Assembly (NCBI GenBank): GCA_039933785.1
Contig: JBDTNL010000049.1
Location: forward strand, 1-27,649
Direction: 5' to 3'
DNA: 27,649 nucleotides
Origin: JBDTNL01 sp039933785
GTDB taxonomy: Bacteria; Acidobacteriota; Thermoanaerobaculia; Multivoradales; JAGPDF01
Position numbers and translations under genes: made by a program. Below are positions 7,446-15,786 of the stretch, in pieces. The notes beneath the pieces are model-generated. The model searched no databases. It was not told the DNA's origin and was given only the letters and a program-made list of their open reading frames with translations. Every line of letters starts with the position of its first letter. Position 1 is the stretch's first letter.

Positions 7446-9660
7446 GTCCCTGGGCCTCCCGGGCCGGGTCGTCGCGCCCGAGCAGAGCCGCCACCACAAT
7501 CAGGTCCGTGAGCGCGGCGAGCGCGATCGCGAGCGCCGACAAGCTACCGAAGCGCTGGATCGGTACGAATCCCGCCATGGCGCAGACCCCGAAGCCGGCG
7601 AGCCGGATGAGCGCCGTGACCACGTAGGCCGGTGCGTTTGCTTCCAGGGCTCCGGCGACTGCCTCGGCGCGGCCGAGCTGCGGCGCCAGGACCCGGAAAC
7701 GATCCACCGTATGGATGGTGTCGTCGCCGGCCAACCCGAGCACGATCGAGGCGATCATGACCGTGGCGATGTCGAGCGGAATGCCCGCCCACCCCATGCC
7801 GCCGATCACCACCACCACCGGCACCAGACTCGTCACCACCGCGAGCGGCGTGTAGCGCCAGCTGCGCAAGAGATGCACGAACACCGCCGCCACTGCGACC
7901 AGGGCCAGACCGAGTGTTCCAGCGAGCGTCCTCATCAGTCCGCGTTGCATGTCGAGCAGGAGGGGAAACTCGCCCGTGGTGACGATCTGCGCGCCGGGAA
8001 ACTGCTCGCGGGCGAGCGCCTGCGCGCGATCGAGCACCGGCGTGAGCTCCTCGAGGCCCACGGCGCGCACGAAGAGCGTCAGCCGGGTGCTGTTTGCGTC
8101 GCGCGATAGGAACCTCTCTACGGCTTTACGGCCCCGGGGATCGTTTTTCATCCGCGTCAACGCCTGCGCTCGGGCGGCGCCTCCGCCGAGCGCCGCTCCC
8201 GGCACCCCGCTGTGACGAAGCGCGGCGTCGACCACTTCGCCCAGGCCCACGACTCCGATCGCGCCGCTCTCATCACGCAGCAGCGCGGACAGGAACGCGA
8301 GGTTCGTAAGCCCCTCGGCGGAGGTGAACTCCAGGCCACCTTGGGGTCCACGATCCAGCACCAACTCGACGGCTGAGCTCCCGACGCCGGCCCGCTCGAG
8401 GCGTTCGATCGCCACTCGCACCGGATGATCGCGCGGCAGGTACTCCAGGGCGTTGCCTTCGACGCGCAGGCGAGGGAATCCGAGCAGGCCGGTGAGGGCC
8501 GCCGTCGCGGTGACTACGATCACGGCCCTGCGGTGTCGAATCGCCCAGCGCGCCGAGACGCGGCCGAGGCGCTGAAACGACCCCTCCAACCCGACGCCAC
8601 GGCCGGCGATCGTCGGACAGACCGTCAACAGCGCTGGATACACCAGGAAGATCGTGAGCAGCATCTCGAGCGTCGCGACCACGCACCAGAACCCGAGGGC
8701 ACGGACCGGTCCGATGTCGGATAGGAGCAGCGCGCCGAAGCCGACCAGTGTAGTCACGGAAGTCCACACCAACGGCCTGCGCTTGGCGATGAATGCGGCA
8801 CGCACCGCGGCGCTCCCTTCGAGGCCTTCGGCGAGCGCGCTGTGAAAACGCACGTGCACGTATACCGCCGTCGCGAGCGCGATGACCAGCACGAGCGGCG
8901 CCAGCACCGCGAGCACCATGTTGAGCCGCACGCCGAGATAGCCCATGGGTCCGAGGAGCTCGATCTCGGCCAAGCCGACGAACACCATCGGCAGCAGCAC
9001 ACCACTCAGCGACCGGAAAGTGAGGAAGAGGAGAACGGCGGCAGCGAGGACCAGGAGTGGGAAGTACTTCCACTCCACCTCATGGGATGCCTCGTCGAGG
9101 GCACGGTTGAGCGCTGGCATGCCGACGACCTCGCTCTGGAGGCCCGCCGGGGGCTTCGATATCAGTCCCTCGGCTCGCCGCAGAAGGTCGGTCTGTTGCT
9201 CCGCGCTCAGCGGTTCGAGTGACAACAGAATCGAGATCGAGTGTCCGCCGTCGGCGACGACGCCGAGGTTCTTCCACAATGGGTCCGCGAGCGCCTGGAC
9301 CCGAAAGGCCGACGGGTCCCGCGGCGGCCACTCTGGCGCGAAGTCGGAGAGACCCGCCACCGCGTGCACCCCGGGAAGAGCTGCCGCGGCGCGTTCGACC
9401 TCGCCGAGAAAACGCAGCGCCGCGGGCGACCCCAGCACGTCGCCCCCCCGAAGCACCAGGCGCAGGGCCTCGTCGCCGCCAAAAGCTTGGCGGAAACGCG
9501 CGTACTCCGCGGCTTCACCACTCGCCCCGCGGAAGAAGACGTGCGGTGTGTTGTCGCTACGAAGCCGCCAGAGACCGGGCAGGCATCCGAGCGCGAGGAG
9601 GGCCGCCAACGCGAGCACTCGCCATGGATGCCTCAACGCGAATTCCCAGAGACGCTCCAC
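7441..9660 (-). CDS. MMPL/RND-superfamily exporter (HAE3-like, about 12 membrane helices)
   Basis: The 739-residue protein shows duplicated RND architecture: an N-terminal helix (WRVLALAALLALGCLPGL), a periplasmic domain of about 190 residues, a five-helix cluster (about 205-350), then a second helix (AVIVVTATAALTGLLGF), a second periplasmic domain and a final helix cluster ending near the C-terminus. The segment LGLAGDDTIHTVDRFR in the last cluster corresponds to the GxxxDxTxH helix motif of the HAE3/MMPL group, where acidic residues relay protons. Such proteins export lipids, hopanoids or hydrophobic compounds; the cargo is not evident. Translation starts at a GTG with no Shine-Dalgarno sequence, 8 bases after TAGACT. 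It lies between the secreted VWA gene (74 bases upstream) and the radical SAM gene. Confidence 0.85.
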   Translation of the reverse strand: MERLWEFALRHPWRVLALAALLALGCLPGLWRLRSDNTPHVFFRGASGEAAEYARFRQAFGGDEALRLVLRGGDVLGSPAALRFLGEVERAAAALPGVHAVAGLSDFAPEWPPRDPSAFRVQALADPLWKNLGVVADGGHSISILLSLEPLSAEQQTDLLRRAEGLISKPPAGLQSEVVGMPALNRALDEASHEVEWKYFPLLVLAAAVLLFLTFRSLSGVLLPMVFVGLAEIELLGPMGYLGVRLNMVLAVLAPLVLVIALATAVYVHVRFHSALAEGLEGSAAVRAAFIAKRRPLVWTSVTTLVGFGALLLSDIGPVRALGFWCVVATLEMLLTIFLVYPALLTVCPTIAGRGVGLEGSFQRLGRVSARWAIRHRRAVIVVTATAALTGLLGFPRLRVEGNALEYLPRDHPVRVAIERLERAGVGSSAVELVLDRGPQGGLEFTSAEGLTNLAFLSALLRDESGAIGVVGLGEVVDAALRHSGVPGAALGGGAARAQALTRMKNDPRGRKAVERFLSRDANSTRLTLFVRAVGLEELTPVLDRAQALAREQFPGAQIVTTGEFPLLLDMQRGLMRTLAGTLGLALVAVAAVFVHLLRSWRYTPLAVVTSLVPVVVVIGGMGWAGIPLDIATVMIASIVLGLAGDDTIHTVDRFRVLAPQLGRAEAVAGALEANAPAYVVTALIRLAGFGVCAMAGFVPIQRFGSLSALAIALAALTDLIVVAALLGRDDPAREAQGL

Positions 9661-9668
9661 GGGGGCGA

Positions 9669-9674
9669 AGTCTA
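9669..9674 (-). promoter_or_regulatory. Candidate -10 element (TAGACT) for the MMPL gene, leaderless layout
   Basis: TAGACT on the minus strand ends 8 bases before the GTG at 9660. It sits in the intergenic gap after the VWA gene, and no Shine-Dalgarno sequence is present between it and the start codon. Confidence 0.45.
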
Positions 9675-9735
9675 CGGTACGGCGCCGAAAACGTTGGGAT
9701 ACCCGTGCCAGGGGATCGCTTCGGCGGGACTGCGT

Positions 9736-11946
9736 TCAGGGCGCGGCACCTTGCGGTGCGTCGCGATGCAGTACCGCCACGGTCACCGCGGCCGACTCCA
9801 CGAGTGTCGACCCCGAGCCGAGAGCAACCCGTAGGCTGTAGTCCCCGTCCTCGAGATCCGCCGGGCGAAGCTTGAGCAGCAGACGTTCGAGCCCCGCGCC
9901 GGCGGGGGCGCGGTCGACCAGCGTCGCCGCCACCTCGTGGGCATGACCCGAACGGTCGCGCAATTCGACTTTGATCGTCCCGACACCCTCGCCGACGCCA
10001 TAGGCGAACACGCAGAGCGGCACGTCGACGCCAGTGAGAAGCACCGGTTGGGCCGCGGGCAACACGGGGCGTGAGCCGACTTCGAACGGATACGAAGGAG
10101 GCGTGGCGTCAGCGCGATTGGCGGAGACATTGATCCATTTGTTTGCCGGCTCAGGCACCACCGGTCCGAGCAGCTGCGGGCTGGTCTGCGCGGCGCGCAC
10201 CTCGACCGCAACCGTGCGCAGGGCCGAGGCCCCGGTGACACCGCTGCGCACGAGGGCGCGCAATGAGTACGAGCCCACCGGAAGCTGGAGCTCGCTGTAG
10301 ATCTTGAGGCCTCGCTGCTCTAATTCCTTGCCGAGCTTGGCGGGATCGAGCGCCAAGGCACGAGCAACGTGGTCGCTCACCCGGCCGTGAGCGTCGAGGG
10401 CGTAGAAGAAGACCTCGAGCGCGAGGCGATCGGCGCGTTGCTCGCGCATCAGGGTCTCGCCATCGACCTCCAGCCACAGTGGAACGCGCGCGCGGCCACC
10501 CAGGGGTGCAGCCAGTGGAACGGCCAGCAGCGCCGCGCTCAAGCGGCCACCCTCTTCACCGGCGACGATAAGCCCCGCTGCTTCGAGACCGCGCTCGGCG
10601 GCGCTGCGCTCGCCAAACGGTCGCGGTGCGTAGAAGCCACTGCGCGTTGCCACTCGCGAACCACGGGGAGCATTTTTGAGCTTCACGGTGAGCGGGTGAT
10701 ACGTGCCATCCGGTGCGAGGCCCGGAGGAGCCAGCGTCAGGACATAAGTCACCGCGCTCTTGCCGAGCGCCGCCTGCATCGCGCCTCCGAGATCGTTGGT
10801 GTTGCGGAACAGATCGCCTCCAGTGGCGCTCGCCATGGCGAAGAGGCCGTCCTGGCCGGCGTTGGATTGGGCGGGATCCGAGCCCACGAACTGGGTGCCC
10901 ACCTGCTGCACCTGGGTATCGCCGGTGGCGCGCAGCCCGCCCACGTCGACGGCCTCGATGACGCAGCCTGCCCGACGAAACTCCTCGAGCATTCGCGTGA
11001 GCGCGTTCTGGGTCGTGCTGCCGCCGAAGCTCTTGTCTGAATCGATGTTCCAGATCTCGCCCGCTTCGACCGACGCGCGCTCCTCTTGAGTTTGCGCCTT
11101 GCCGAGCAGGAGCTCGCTATCGAAGCCCTCCGAGAGCAGGAGCACGGTCTTTCGCCCCGGCACCGTGCCGAGCAAGCGCGCCAGGTCGACGTAGGACCTG
11201 GTCATCGCCTCGACGCGCATGCGGGCCACGTCCCGTTGCGAGCGTTCGGCGTTGAGGGTGCTCTGGCGCACCCCATCGTAGATCTCCTCCAGGACATTGA
11301 TGCCCTTGCGGCTGATCGTGGCGCCGCCCTGGTTCTGGCCGCCGGCGACCTCCGCCTCGTTGAGCTCGCGGTAGGTCTCGGCGAGCGTGAGGCGCAACGG
11401 GTCGCCGGACTGCTCGAGCAGGCGCGGTCCGCCGAGGGTGTCTATGGCACGTCCGGCCTCCTCGCGATCGCCAGTGAAACCGAGCACCAACCTGGCGCCG
11501 TCGGTCGGACTGTAGGCGGCGACCGCCACCAGGTCGCGAGGATGGAGCGCCGAGCGCAGAATCTGGTGCGCTGCGGCGCGCGCGCGCTCGAGCGCCGTCG
11601 GCTGGGTGTAGCCAAGGTCGAAGAGCAGGAGAATGTCGCGTCGCGCGGCCGCCGAGGTGGGCGGCAGCGCCGATTCACCGGCCGCCGGCGCAGTCTCGAG
11701 GTCGACAACCTCGAAGCCGACCACGGGCTGGCGCTGCTTGCCGCTGAAGACCTCGAAGTTCTCGACCCGCAGACCCCGTACTGGTTTCGAATCAACCGTC
11801 ACCGTGACCGGCACCTCGACCGCAAGAACCTCGGCGTTCTCGGAAAAGGTTGGCGGTGAGGGTGGCGCGGCGGCGAACGACTCCTGGGCGGAAGGACCGG
11901 CGAGCAGCCCGGCAAGCAAGCTGGTGACGAATAGGACGCGACACAT
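9736..11946 (-). CDS. Secreted VWFA-related domain protein (acidobacterial type)
   Basis: With the ATG at 11946 the product is 736 residues. It opens with a signal peptide (MCRVLFVTSLLAGLLAGPSA, probable cleavage after residue 20; no lipobox cysteine). Residues about 36-82 form the domain typical of these proteins (VLAVEVPVTVTVDSKPVRGLRVENFEVF). A von Willebrand A-like domain follows, about 104-390: RDILLLFDLGYTQPTALERA has Asp110 of the metal site, but the usual DxSxS is altered to DLGYT. The stretch VATRSGFYAPRP and a C-terminal beta-rich region complete the known layout. The family is abundant in Acidobacteriota; function is unknown, probably extracytoplasmic binding. AAGGAGG 6 bases upstream fixes the start; the longer open frame to 12126 would bury the signal peptide. 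Confidence 0.88.
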   Translation of the reverse strand: MCRVLFVTSLLAGLLAGPSAQESFAAAPPSPPTFSENAEVLAVEVPVTVTVDSKPVRGLRVENFEVFSGKQRQPVVGFEVVDLETAPAAGESALPPTSAAARRDILLLFDLGYTQPTALERARAAAHQILRSALHPRDLVAVAAYSPTDGARLVLGFTGDREEAGRAIDTLGGPRLLEQSGDPLRLTLAETYRELNEAEVAGGQNQGGATISRKGINVLEEIYDGVRQSTLNAERSQRDVARMRVEAMTRSYVDLARLLGTVPGRKTVLLLSEGFDSELLLGKAQTQEERASVEAGEIWNIDSDKSFGGSTTQNALTRMLEEFRRAGCVIEAVDVGGLRATGDTQVQQVGTQFVGSDPAQSNAGQDGLFAMASATGGDLFRNTNDLGGAMQAALGKSAVTYVLTLAPPGLAPDGTYHPLTVKLKNAPRGSRVATRSGFYAPRPFGERSAAERGLEAAGLIVAGEEGGRLSAALLAVPLAAPLGGRARVPLWLEVDGETLMREQRADRLALEVFFYALDAHGRVSDHVARALALDPAKLGKELEQRGLKIYSELQLPVGSYSLRALVRSGVTGASALRTVAVEVRAAQTSPQLLGPVVPEPANKWINVSANRADATPPSYPFEVGSRPVLPAAQPVLLTGVDVPLCVFAYGVGEGVGTIKVELRDRSGHAHEVAATLVDRAPAGAGLERLLLKLRPADLEDGDYSLRVALGSGSTLVESAAVTVAVLHRDAPQGAAP

Positions 11947-11952
11947 GCAAGA

Positions 11953-11993
11953 CCTCCTTCGCGGACGTTCCTGAGCGCTGGGAGGCAAGTGTA
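11953..11993 (-). promoter_or_regulatory. Candidate -10 (TACACT, 11988-11993) and strong Shine-Dalgarno (AAGGAGG, 11953-11959) for the VWA gene
   Basis: On the minus strand AAGGAGG stands 6 bases before the ATG at 11946, the strongest ribosome-binding site in the window. TACACT, about 29 bases further upstream, would give a leader of around 35 bases. This contrasts with the leaderless layout of the MMPL gene directly downstream. Confidence 0.5.
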
Positions 11994-12005
11994 CGCGCTC
12001 CATCT

Positions 12006-12021
12006 CCGCCGCAACCGGCGG
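12006..12021 (-). terminator. Weak hairpin downstream of the type III PKS operon
   Basis: CCGCC at 12006-12010 and GGCGG at 12017-12021 form a 5-bp G+C stem with a 6-base loop, starting about 25 bases after the stop of the FAD oxidoreductase gene. No T-run follows on the minus strand, so it is at best a weak or factor-assisted terminator, and in GC-rich DNA such a stem can occur by chance. Confidence 0.22.
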
Positions 12022-12046
12022 CTTGCCCCAGGCGACCGAGCGGCGG

Positions 12047-13144
12047 TCAGCCAAGGATGCAGGCGGCGAGCCGGAGCACCCCAGCCGCACCGACGGCGCT
12101 CGGCGGGAGCTGGCGGCTGTGCACACCGAGCAGGCGCTCGAAGAGGCCGGGGTGAAGAGCCAGCAGCCGGAGGAAACGCGCGCGCTTGCGCGGATGCTTC
12201 TCCGCCAGCAGCAACAGATGGGTCATGGTGTCCGGCAATCGCCGCAAGGCGCGGTGGCGGCGTGCATAGCCGGCCAAGTCACCCTCTGCCATCGCGCTGG
12301 CGAGCGCGTGGGCCTCGTGAAATGCGACCGAGAGGCCCTCTCCGGTAATCGCGTCGACATACCCCGCGGCATCGCCGACCAAGGCCACGTTGCCGCGCAC
12401 CGCGGCGCGAACCCGTTGACGAAGAGGCCCCGCGCCTCGATCCCGGGAGGCGATCGCCGAGCCTTCGAGACGGGCGGCAAGAGCGGGAAAGCGCGTCAGG
12501 AGACTGTCGAAGTCTGCCGTCCCTCCGCTCCAGAGCATGGCGATGCCGACTCGAGTGGGACCGGTTCCGGTCACGTATGCTTCACAGCGATCGCCCCAGT
12601 ACACCTCCACGTGATCGGTCCACGGGGCGCAGGCGTAGTCGCGGCGAACTCCGAAACGGCGCCAAGTCGCGGGCCGACCTTCCGAACCGATCCAGCGCCG
12701 GACGCGCGAGTGCAGTCCATCGGCGCCGACCACGAAGCGGCCGAGCATCGACTCCTCCGCGGTCGAAACTCCGTCGGGCAGCAAGCCGTCGACGCGGCAA
12801 CTCCACCGCAAGGTCACACCGAGCGCCTCGGCACGCTCGACCAGCGCGGTGTGCAAGGCCGTCCGCCGCACGGCCAAGCCAGAACCCGCGGGAAAGCGAC
12901 CGCTCGCCTGCAACGCGCCGTCGATGAAGCGAATGCCGACGAAGCGCGCCGACTCGCTCGGCGCCAGGCGCACGCCCCAGCGCGCGAGCAACGCAGCTCC
13001 GTCCGGCATCAGGCCTTCGCCGCAGGCTTTGTCGATCGGCGGCGAAGCTCGGTCGAGCACTTCGACGGAGAGCCCGGCTAGGCGCGACGCGATCGCGACG
13101 GCGAGCCCCGCGGGACCGCCGCCGACCACCACGACGTCATTCAT
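12047..13144 (-). CDS. FAD-dependent oxidoreductase of the geranylgeranyl reductase/UbiH-like group (type III PKS operon tailoring enzyme)
   Basis: The 365-residue product begins with a dinucleotide-binding fold, MNDVVVVGGGPAGLAVA, followed by the DKACGEGLMP segment common in flavin hydroxylases/reductases of this group. The DG motif (VVGADGLHSRVRRW) and the GD motif (NVALVGDAAGYVDAITGEG), which contacts FAD ribose and phosphates, are intact. The ATG at 13144 overlaps the end of the fatty acyl-AMP ligase gene by 8 bases, indicating translational coupling. In Streptomyces phenolic-lipid clusters a flavoprotein (SrsC) oxidises the PKS product to a quinone; by position this enzyme could hydroxylate or reduce the polyketide. 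It is the last gene of the operon. An enoyl or prenyl reductase role cannot be excluded. Confidence 0.87.
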   Translation of the reverse strand: MNDVVVVGGGPAGLAVAIASRLAGLSVEVLDRASPPIDKACGEGLMPDGAALLARWGVRLAPSESARFVGIRFIDGALQASGRFPAGSGLAVRRTALHTALVERAEALGVTLRWSCRVDGLLPDGVSTAEESMLGRFVVGADGLHSRVRRWIGSEGRPATWRRFGVRRDYACAPWTDHVEVYWGDRCEAYVTGTGPTRVGIAMLWSGGTADFDSLLTRFPALAARLEGSAIASRDRGAGPLRQRVRAAVRGNVALVGDAAGYVDAITGEGLSVAFHEAHALASAMAEGDLAGYARRHRALRRLPDTMTHLLLLAEKHPRKRARFLRLLALHPGLFERLLGVHSRQLPPSAVGAAGVLRLAACILG

Positions 13145-14915
13145 GGGAACCGCCGCTCTTGCGCGCGGTGCGCCGGGCCCGGCGCAATGCGAGCCGTGAA
13201 CGAAGCATCGCGCCGGCGAGGCGCATGGCGGTGACCGGAACTGGGGGAAGGAGCTCGCCGGCGAGGTGTCGGCGGAGCGTTTCGCCTCGGCGGAGTTTCC
13301 CCGACGACGTGCGCGGCAAGGTGCCGGGAGCGACCACGTGGAGTTCGTCGACCACCAAGTTGGCCGCTCTGAGGACGGCTCGTTCGCAGGCTTCGGTGAT
13401 GCCGGCCTCGTCGAACCGCGCTTCACCCGCCGGGCCGATCGGCCGGGCGCGCTCGACGAAAAGAACGAGATGTTCACCGCTCGCGCCCTCTGGCAGATAG
13501 CTGACGGCGACCGCGCATCCGGCGCGCACTCCCGCAACGTCCTGTACGGCGTGTTCGACCTCTTCCGGCGCGTGGTTGCGTCCGCGCAGTATGAGCACGT
13601 CCTTGCGCCGGCCGGTGAGAAACAGCTCGCCTTCGAAGACGAAGCCGCGGTCGCCCGTATCGAGCCAGCCGTCGTGAAATGCGGCGGCCGTCGCTTCAGG
13701 CTGTCCCAAGTAGCCATCCATCAAGGAAGGCCCTTGGACGAGAACGTCGCCTACGCGGCCTTCGGGCAACGGGTTTCCTTGCGCATTGGCGATCCGCAGC
13801 GCGAAGCCCGGCAAGGGGCGGCCCACCGAGACCAGTTCGCGCCCCGCGGCCTCTTCCCGTGCAATTCCTTCGCCGAGTCGCGAGCGCTCGAATGAGCGCG
13901 CCGTGAACGGTTCGCTGAGGCGAGAGAACGTAACCGCCAGCGCGGCCTCGGAGAGTCCGTATACCGGTGTGAGCGCCTCGCGGCGGAAACCCCAGGAGCC
14001 AAAGCGTTCGCAAAACGCCCGCAGCACGCTCGGCGCCACCGCCTCGGCGCCGTTGAGCGCCACCCGCCACGCCGAAAGATCGACGCCGGCGAGCTCCTCG
14101 TCCCTGACCTTCGCGGTGCAGAGACCATAGGCGAAGTTCGGCGCCACCGAAATCGTCGCTCGATACTTCGACAGTGCACGCAGCCAGAGCGCGGGCCGCG
14201 CCACGAACAGTTCCGGACCGATCAGGGTGAGCGTTCCGGGGTGCGTCACCGCGGCGCACACACAGCCGATCAGGCCCATGTCGTGGTAGAGCGGCAGCCA
14301 GGTGACGCCGCTCTGCTCGATGCCCGAGCTCTGCGGCCAGAAGCTGTCGAGCGCAGCGACCTGAGCCATCACGGCGCGCTGCGAAAGGGCCACCGGTTTC
14401 GGATCGACGGTGGTCCCGGAGGAGAATTGAACCAGCGCGAGATCGCTTGCGACAACCGCGAGCGGTTCCCCTCCTTCGCTCGCCGGCAGCTCGCCGAGGG
14501 TCAAGCACCCGAGACGCGGCGCGGCCGCGGCCACCGCCTGCCCGAGAATCCTCCGCACCCGACTCTCGGCCAGAACGAGCACCGCGCCGGAGACCGCCAG
14601 CAGGCGCGCGGTCTGCGCGTGGTACTCCTCGAGTCGTCCGAGCCGCACAGGTGGATACAAGGGAACCGGTACCGCGCCGGCGAACTGACAGCCGAAGAAC
14701 GCGTCGATGAATTCAGGCGAGGTTGAAAACACCAGGGCGACCCGCTCTCCCGGTGCAACTCCCGCAGCGACCAAGCGCGCTCCCACCGCCAAAGCGCGCG
14801 CCGCGACCTCGCGGTACGGAAGCCACGTCGCCTGCTCGTGTCGATCGAGAAACCGCAGACCCGCGGTCGGCGACCGCGCCGCGGCGAGCAATGCTTCGGG
14901 GAGGGTCTGCTTCAC
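13137..14915 (-). CDS. Fatty acyl-AMP ligase (FAAL-like, ANL superfamily)
   Basis: With the GTG at 14915 the product is 592 residues. ATP-binding motif SSGTT is at 165-169, the FAAL-like segment LPLYHDMGLIG at 207-217, then VYGLSEA and the hinge/C-terminal domain with YLGQPEATAAAFHDGWLDTGD and catalytic Lys540 in PRTSSGKLRR. FAALs activate fatty acids as acyl-adenylates and pass them to an acyl carrier protein rather than to CoA. That fits the ACP gene immediately upstream, whose TGA overlaps this GTG in GTGA; GGAGG sits 10 bases before the start. The C-terminal 25 residues are strongly basic (LRRARRTARKS), perhaps for membrane or carrier contact. The open frame continues upstream to 15491 but overlaps the ACP and methyltransferase genes and is not used. 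Confidence 0.87.
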   Translation of the reverse strand: MKQTLPEALLAAARSPTAGLRFLDRHEQATWLPYREVAARALAVGARLVAAGVAPGERVALVFSTSPEFIDAFFGCQFAGAVPVPLYPPVRLGRLEEYHAQTARLLAVSGAVLVLAESRVRRILGQAVAAAAPRLGCLTLGELPASEGGEPLAVVASDLALVQFSSGTTVDPKPVALSQRAVMAQVAALDSFWPQSSGIEQSGVTWLPLYHDMGLIGCVCAAVTHPGTLTLIGPELFVARPALWLRALSKYRATISVAPNFAYGLCTAKVRDEELAGVDLSAWRVALNGAEAVAPSVLRAFCERFGSWGFRREALTPVYGLSEAALAVTFSRLSEPFTARSFERSRLGEGIAREEAAGRELVSVGRPLPGFALRIANAQGNPLPEGRVGDVLVQGPSLMDGYLGQPEATAAAFHDGWLDTGDRGFVFEGELFLTGRRKDVLILRGRNHAPEEVEHAVQDVAGVRAGCAVAVSYLPEGASGEHLVLFVERARPIGPAGEARFDEAGITEACERAVLRAANLVVDELHVVAPGTLPRTSSGKLRRGETLRRHLAGELLPPVPVTAMRLAGAMLRSRLALRRARRTARKSGGSHE

Positions 14916-15199
14916 GGGTCCAGATCCTCCTCGCTGCGCTCTGACTTCAATGCCAACTTGCCAGCCACGGTCCGCACGAGGTCGCCGACGGTCTCGATCG
15001 CCGCCTCCTCCTCGGGATCGAGCCGCACGCGAAAACGGTTCTCCACTTCGACGGCGAGCGTGAGTAAACGGAGAGAATCGAGGCGCAGATCCTCGATCAG
15101 CCGCATGCCGGGCTCGATTGCGCCGGTGTAGTCGAGGTGCTGACGCGCCACCTCGGCAACGCCAGCGAGAATCTCCTGCTCGCTCAAAACGACTTTCAC
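14912..15199 (-). CDS. Acyl carrier protein of the type III PKS operon
   Basis: The 95-residue acidic protein has the carrier fold pattern, with the phosphopantetheine attachment serine at Ser42 in EDLRLDSLRLLTLAVEVENRF. A longer-than-usual charged tail (KSERSEEDLDP) follows helix IV. It starts at a GTG whose GTGA overlaps the methyltransferase stop, and ends in another GTGA overlap with the ligase start, so three proteins are probably made in a fixed ratio. Its likely job is to carry the acyl chain activated by the adjacent ligase to the type III PKS. It would need a phosphopantetheinyl transferase encoded elsewhere. Confidence 0.86.
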   Translation of the reverse strand: MKVVLSEQEILAGVAEVARQHLDYTGAIEPGMRLIEDLRLDSLRLLTLAVEVENRFRVRLDPEEEAAIETVGDLVRTVAGKLALKSERSEEDLDP

Positions 15200-15777
15200 G
15201 GCGTCGACCCCGGCACCCACCGGCCGCGACCCGCGAGCTGGGTCTCGTAACTGCAATGACGGCGAAGCGCGTCTTCCTCGACCCGGATCCGAATGGAGAG
15301 TAGCCATACATTGAGCACACTGCCGGCGAGCGCGGTGATCCAAGCGGCGTGAACCAGCGGCAGCGCCAGCATTTCGACGACCACTGCGATGTAGTTCGGG
15401 TGGCGCACGAACCGATAGGGCCCGCCGGCGATGGCCGGCGCTTCCGGTAGCACCACCACGCGCGTATTCCAGCGCTCGCCGAGCGTCGCAATCGCCCAAT
15501 AGCGTAGGGCCATCGAAAGCACCAAGAGCGCCAACATGACGATCGCCAGGACGGGTACGAACGGGCGCTGAAGGACCCAGACCTCGCCTACGCAGGCGAA
15601 GAGGAAGGCGGTGTGCAGAGCAACCATCCAGAGATAGTGGCGTTCTCCCACCTCTACCGCGCCGAGCGCGAGGGCCCGCCGGCGATTGCGCGTCGAGAGC
15701 CAGAGCTCGAACAAGCGCTCGAGACCGACCAGTCCGACAAGAATGAAATAGGCGGTGCGCAGGGCCGCGGCCGGCAT
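15196..15777 (-). CDS. Isoprenylcysteine carboxyl methyltransferase (ICMT)-family membrane methyltransferase
   Basis: The 193-residue protein has about five hydrophobic helices and the C-terminal ICMT/PEMT motif GGPYRFVRHPNYIAVVVEML (about 137-156), followed by acidic residues (RVEEDALRRH) typical of the SAM-binding end. ICMT-like enzymes beside type III PKS genes, such as SrsB in Streptomyces and BpsB in Bacillus, O-methylate alkylresorcinols or alkylpyrones; that role is the best guess. The ATG at 15777 lies 9 bases after the PKS stop, preceded by a weak AGGG, and the gene ends in a GTGA overlap with the ACP start. A different lipid acceptor remains possible. Confidence 0.88.
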   Translation of the reverse strand: MPAAALRTAYFILVGLVGLERLFELWLSTRNRRRALALGAVEVGERHYLWMVALHTAFLFACVGEVWVLQRPFVPVLAIVMLALLVLSMALRYWAIATLGERWNTRVVVLPEAPAIAGGPYRFVRHPNYIAVVVEMLALPLVHAAWITALAGSVLNVWLLSIRIRVEEDALRRHCSYETQLAGRGRWVPGSTP

Positions 15778-15786
15778 GCGGTTACC

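Noticed and set aside
11947..12126. N-terminal extension of the VWA protein frame
   Set aside because: It would place about 60 residues before an evident signal peptide and overlap the FAD oxidoreductase gene. AAGGAGG directly precedes the ATG at 11946.
12023..13081. 352-codon plus-strand frame opposite the FAD oxidoreductase
   Set aside because: It is antisense to an enzyme with intact FAD motifs, its own composition is biased and it has no family pattern.
14916..15491. Long N-terminal extension of the fatty acyl-AMP ligase frame
   Set aside because: The frame stays open through the ACP and methyltransferase genes, but the extension is Arg-rich shadow sequence. The GTGA overlap at 14912-14915 gives a natural start.
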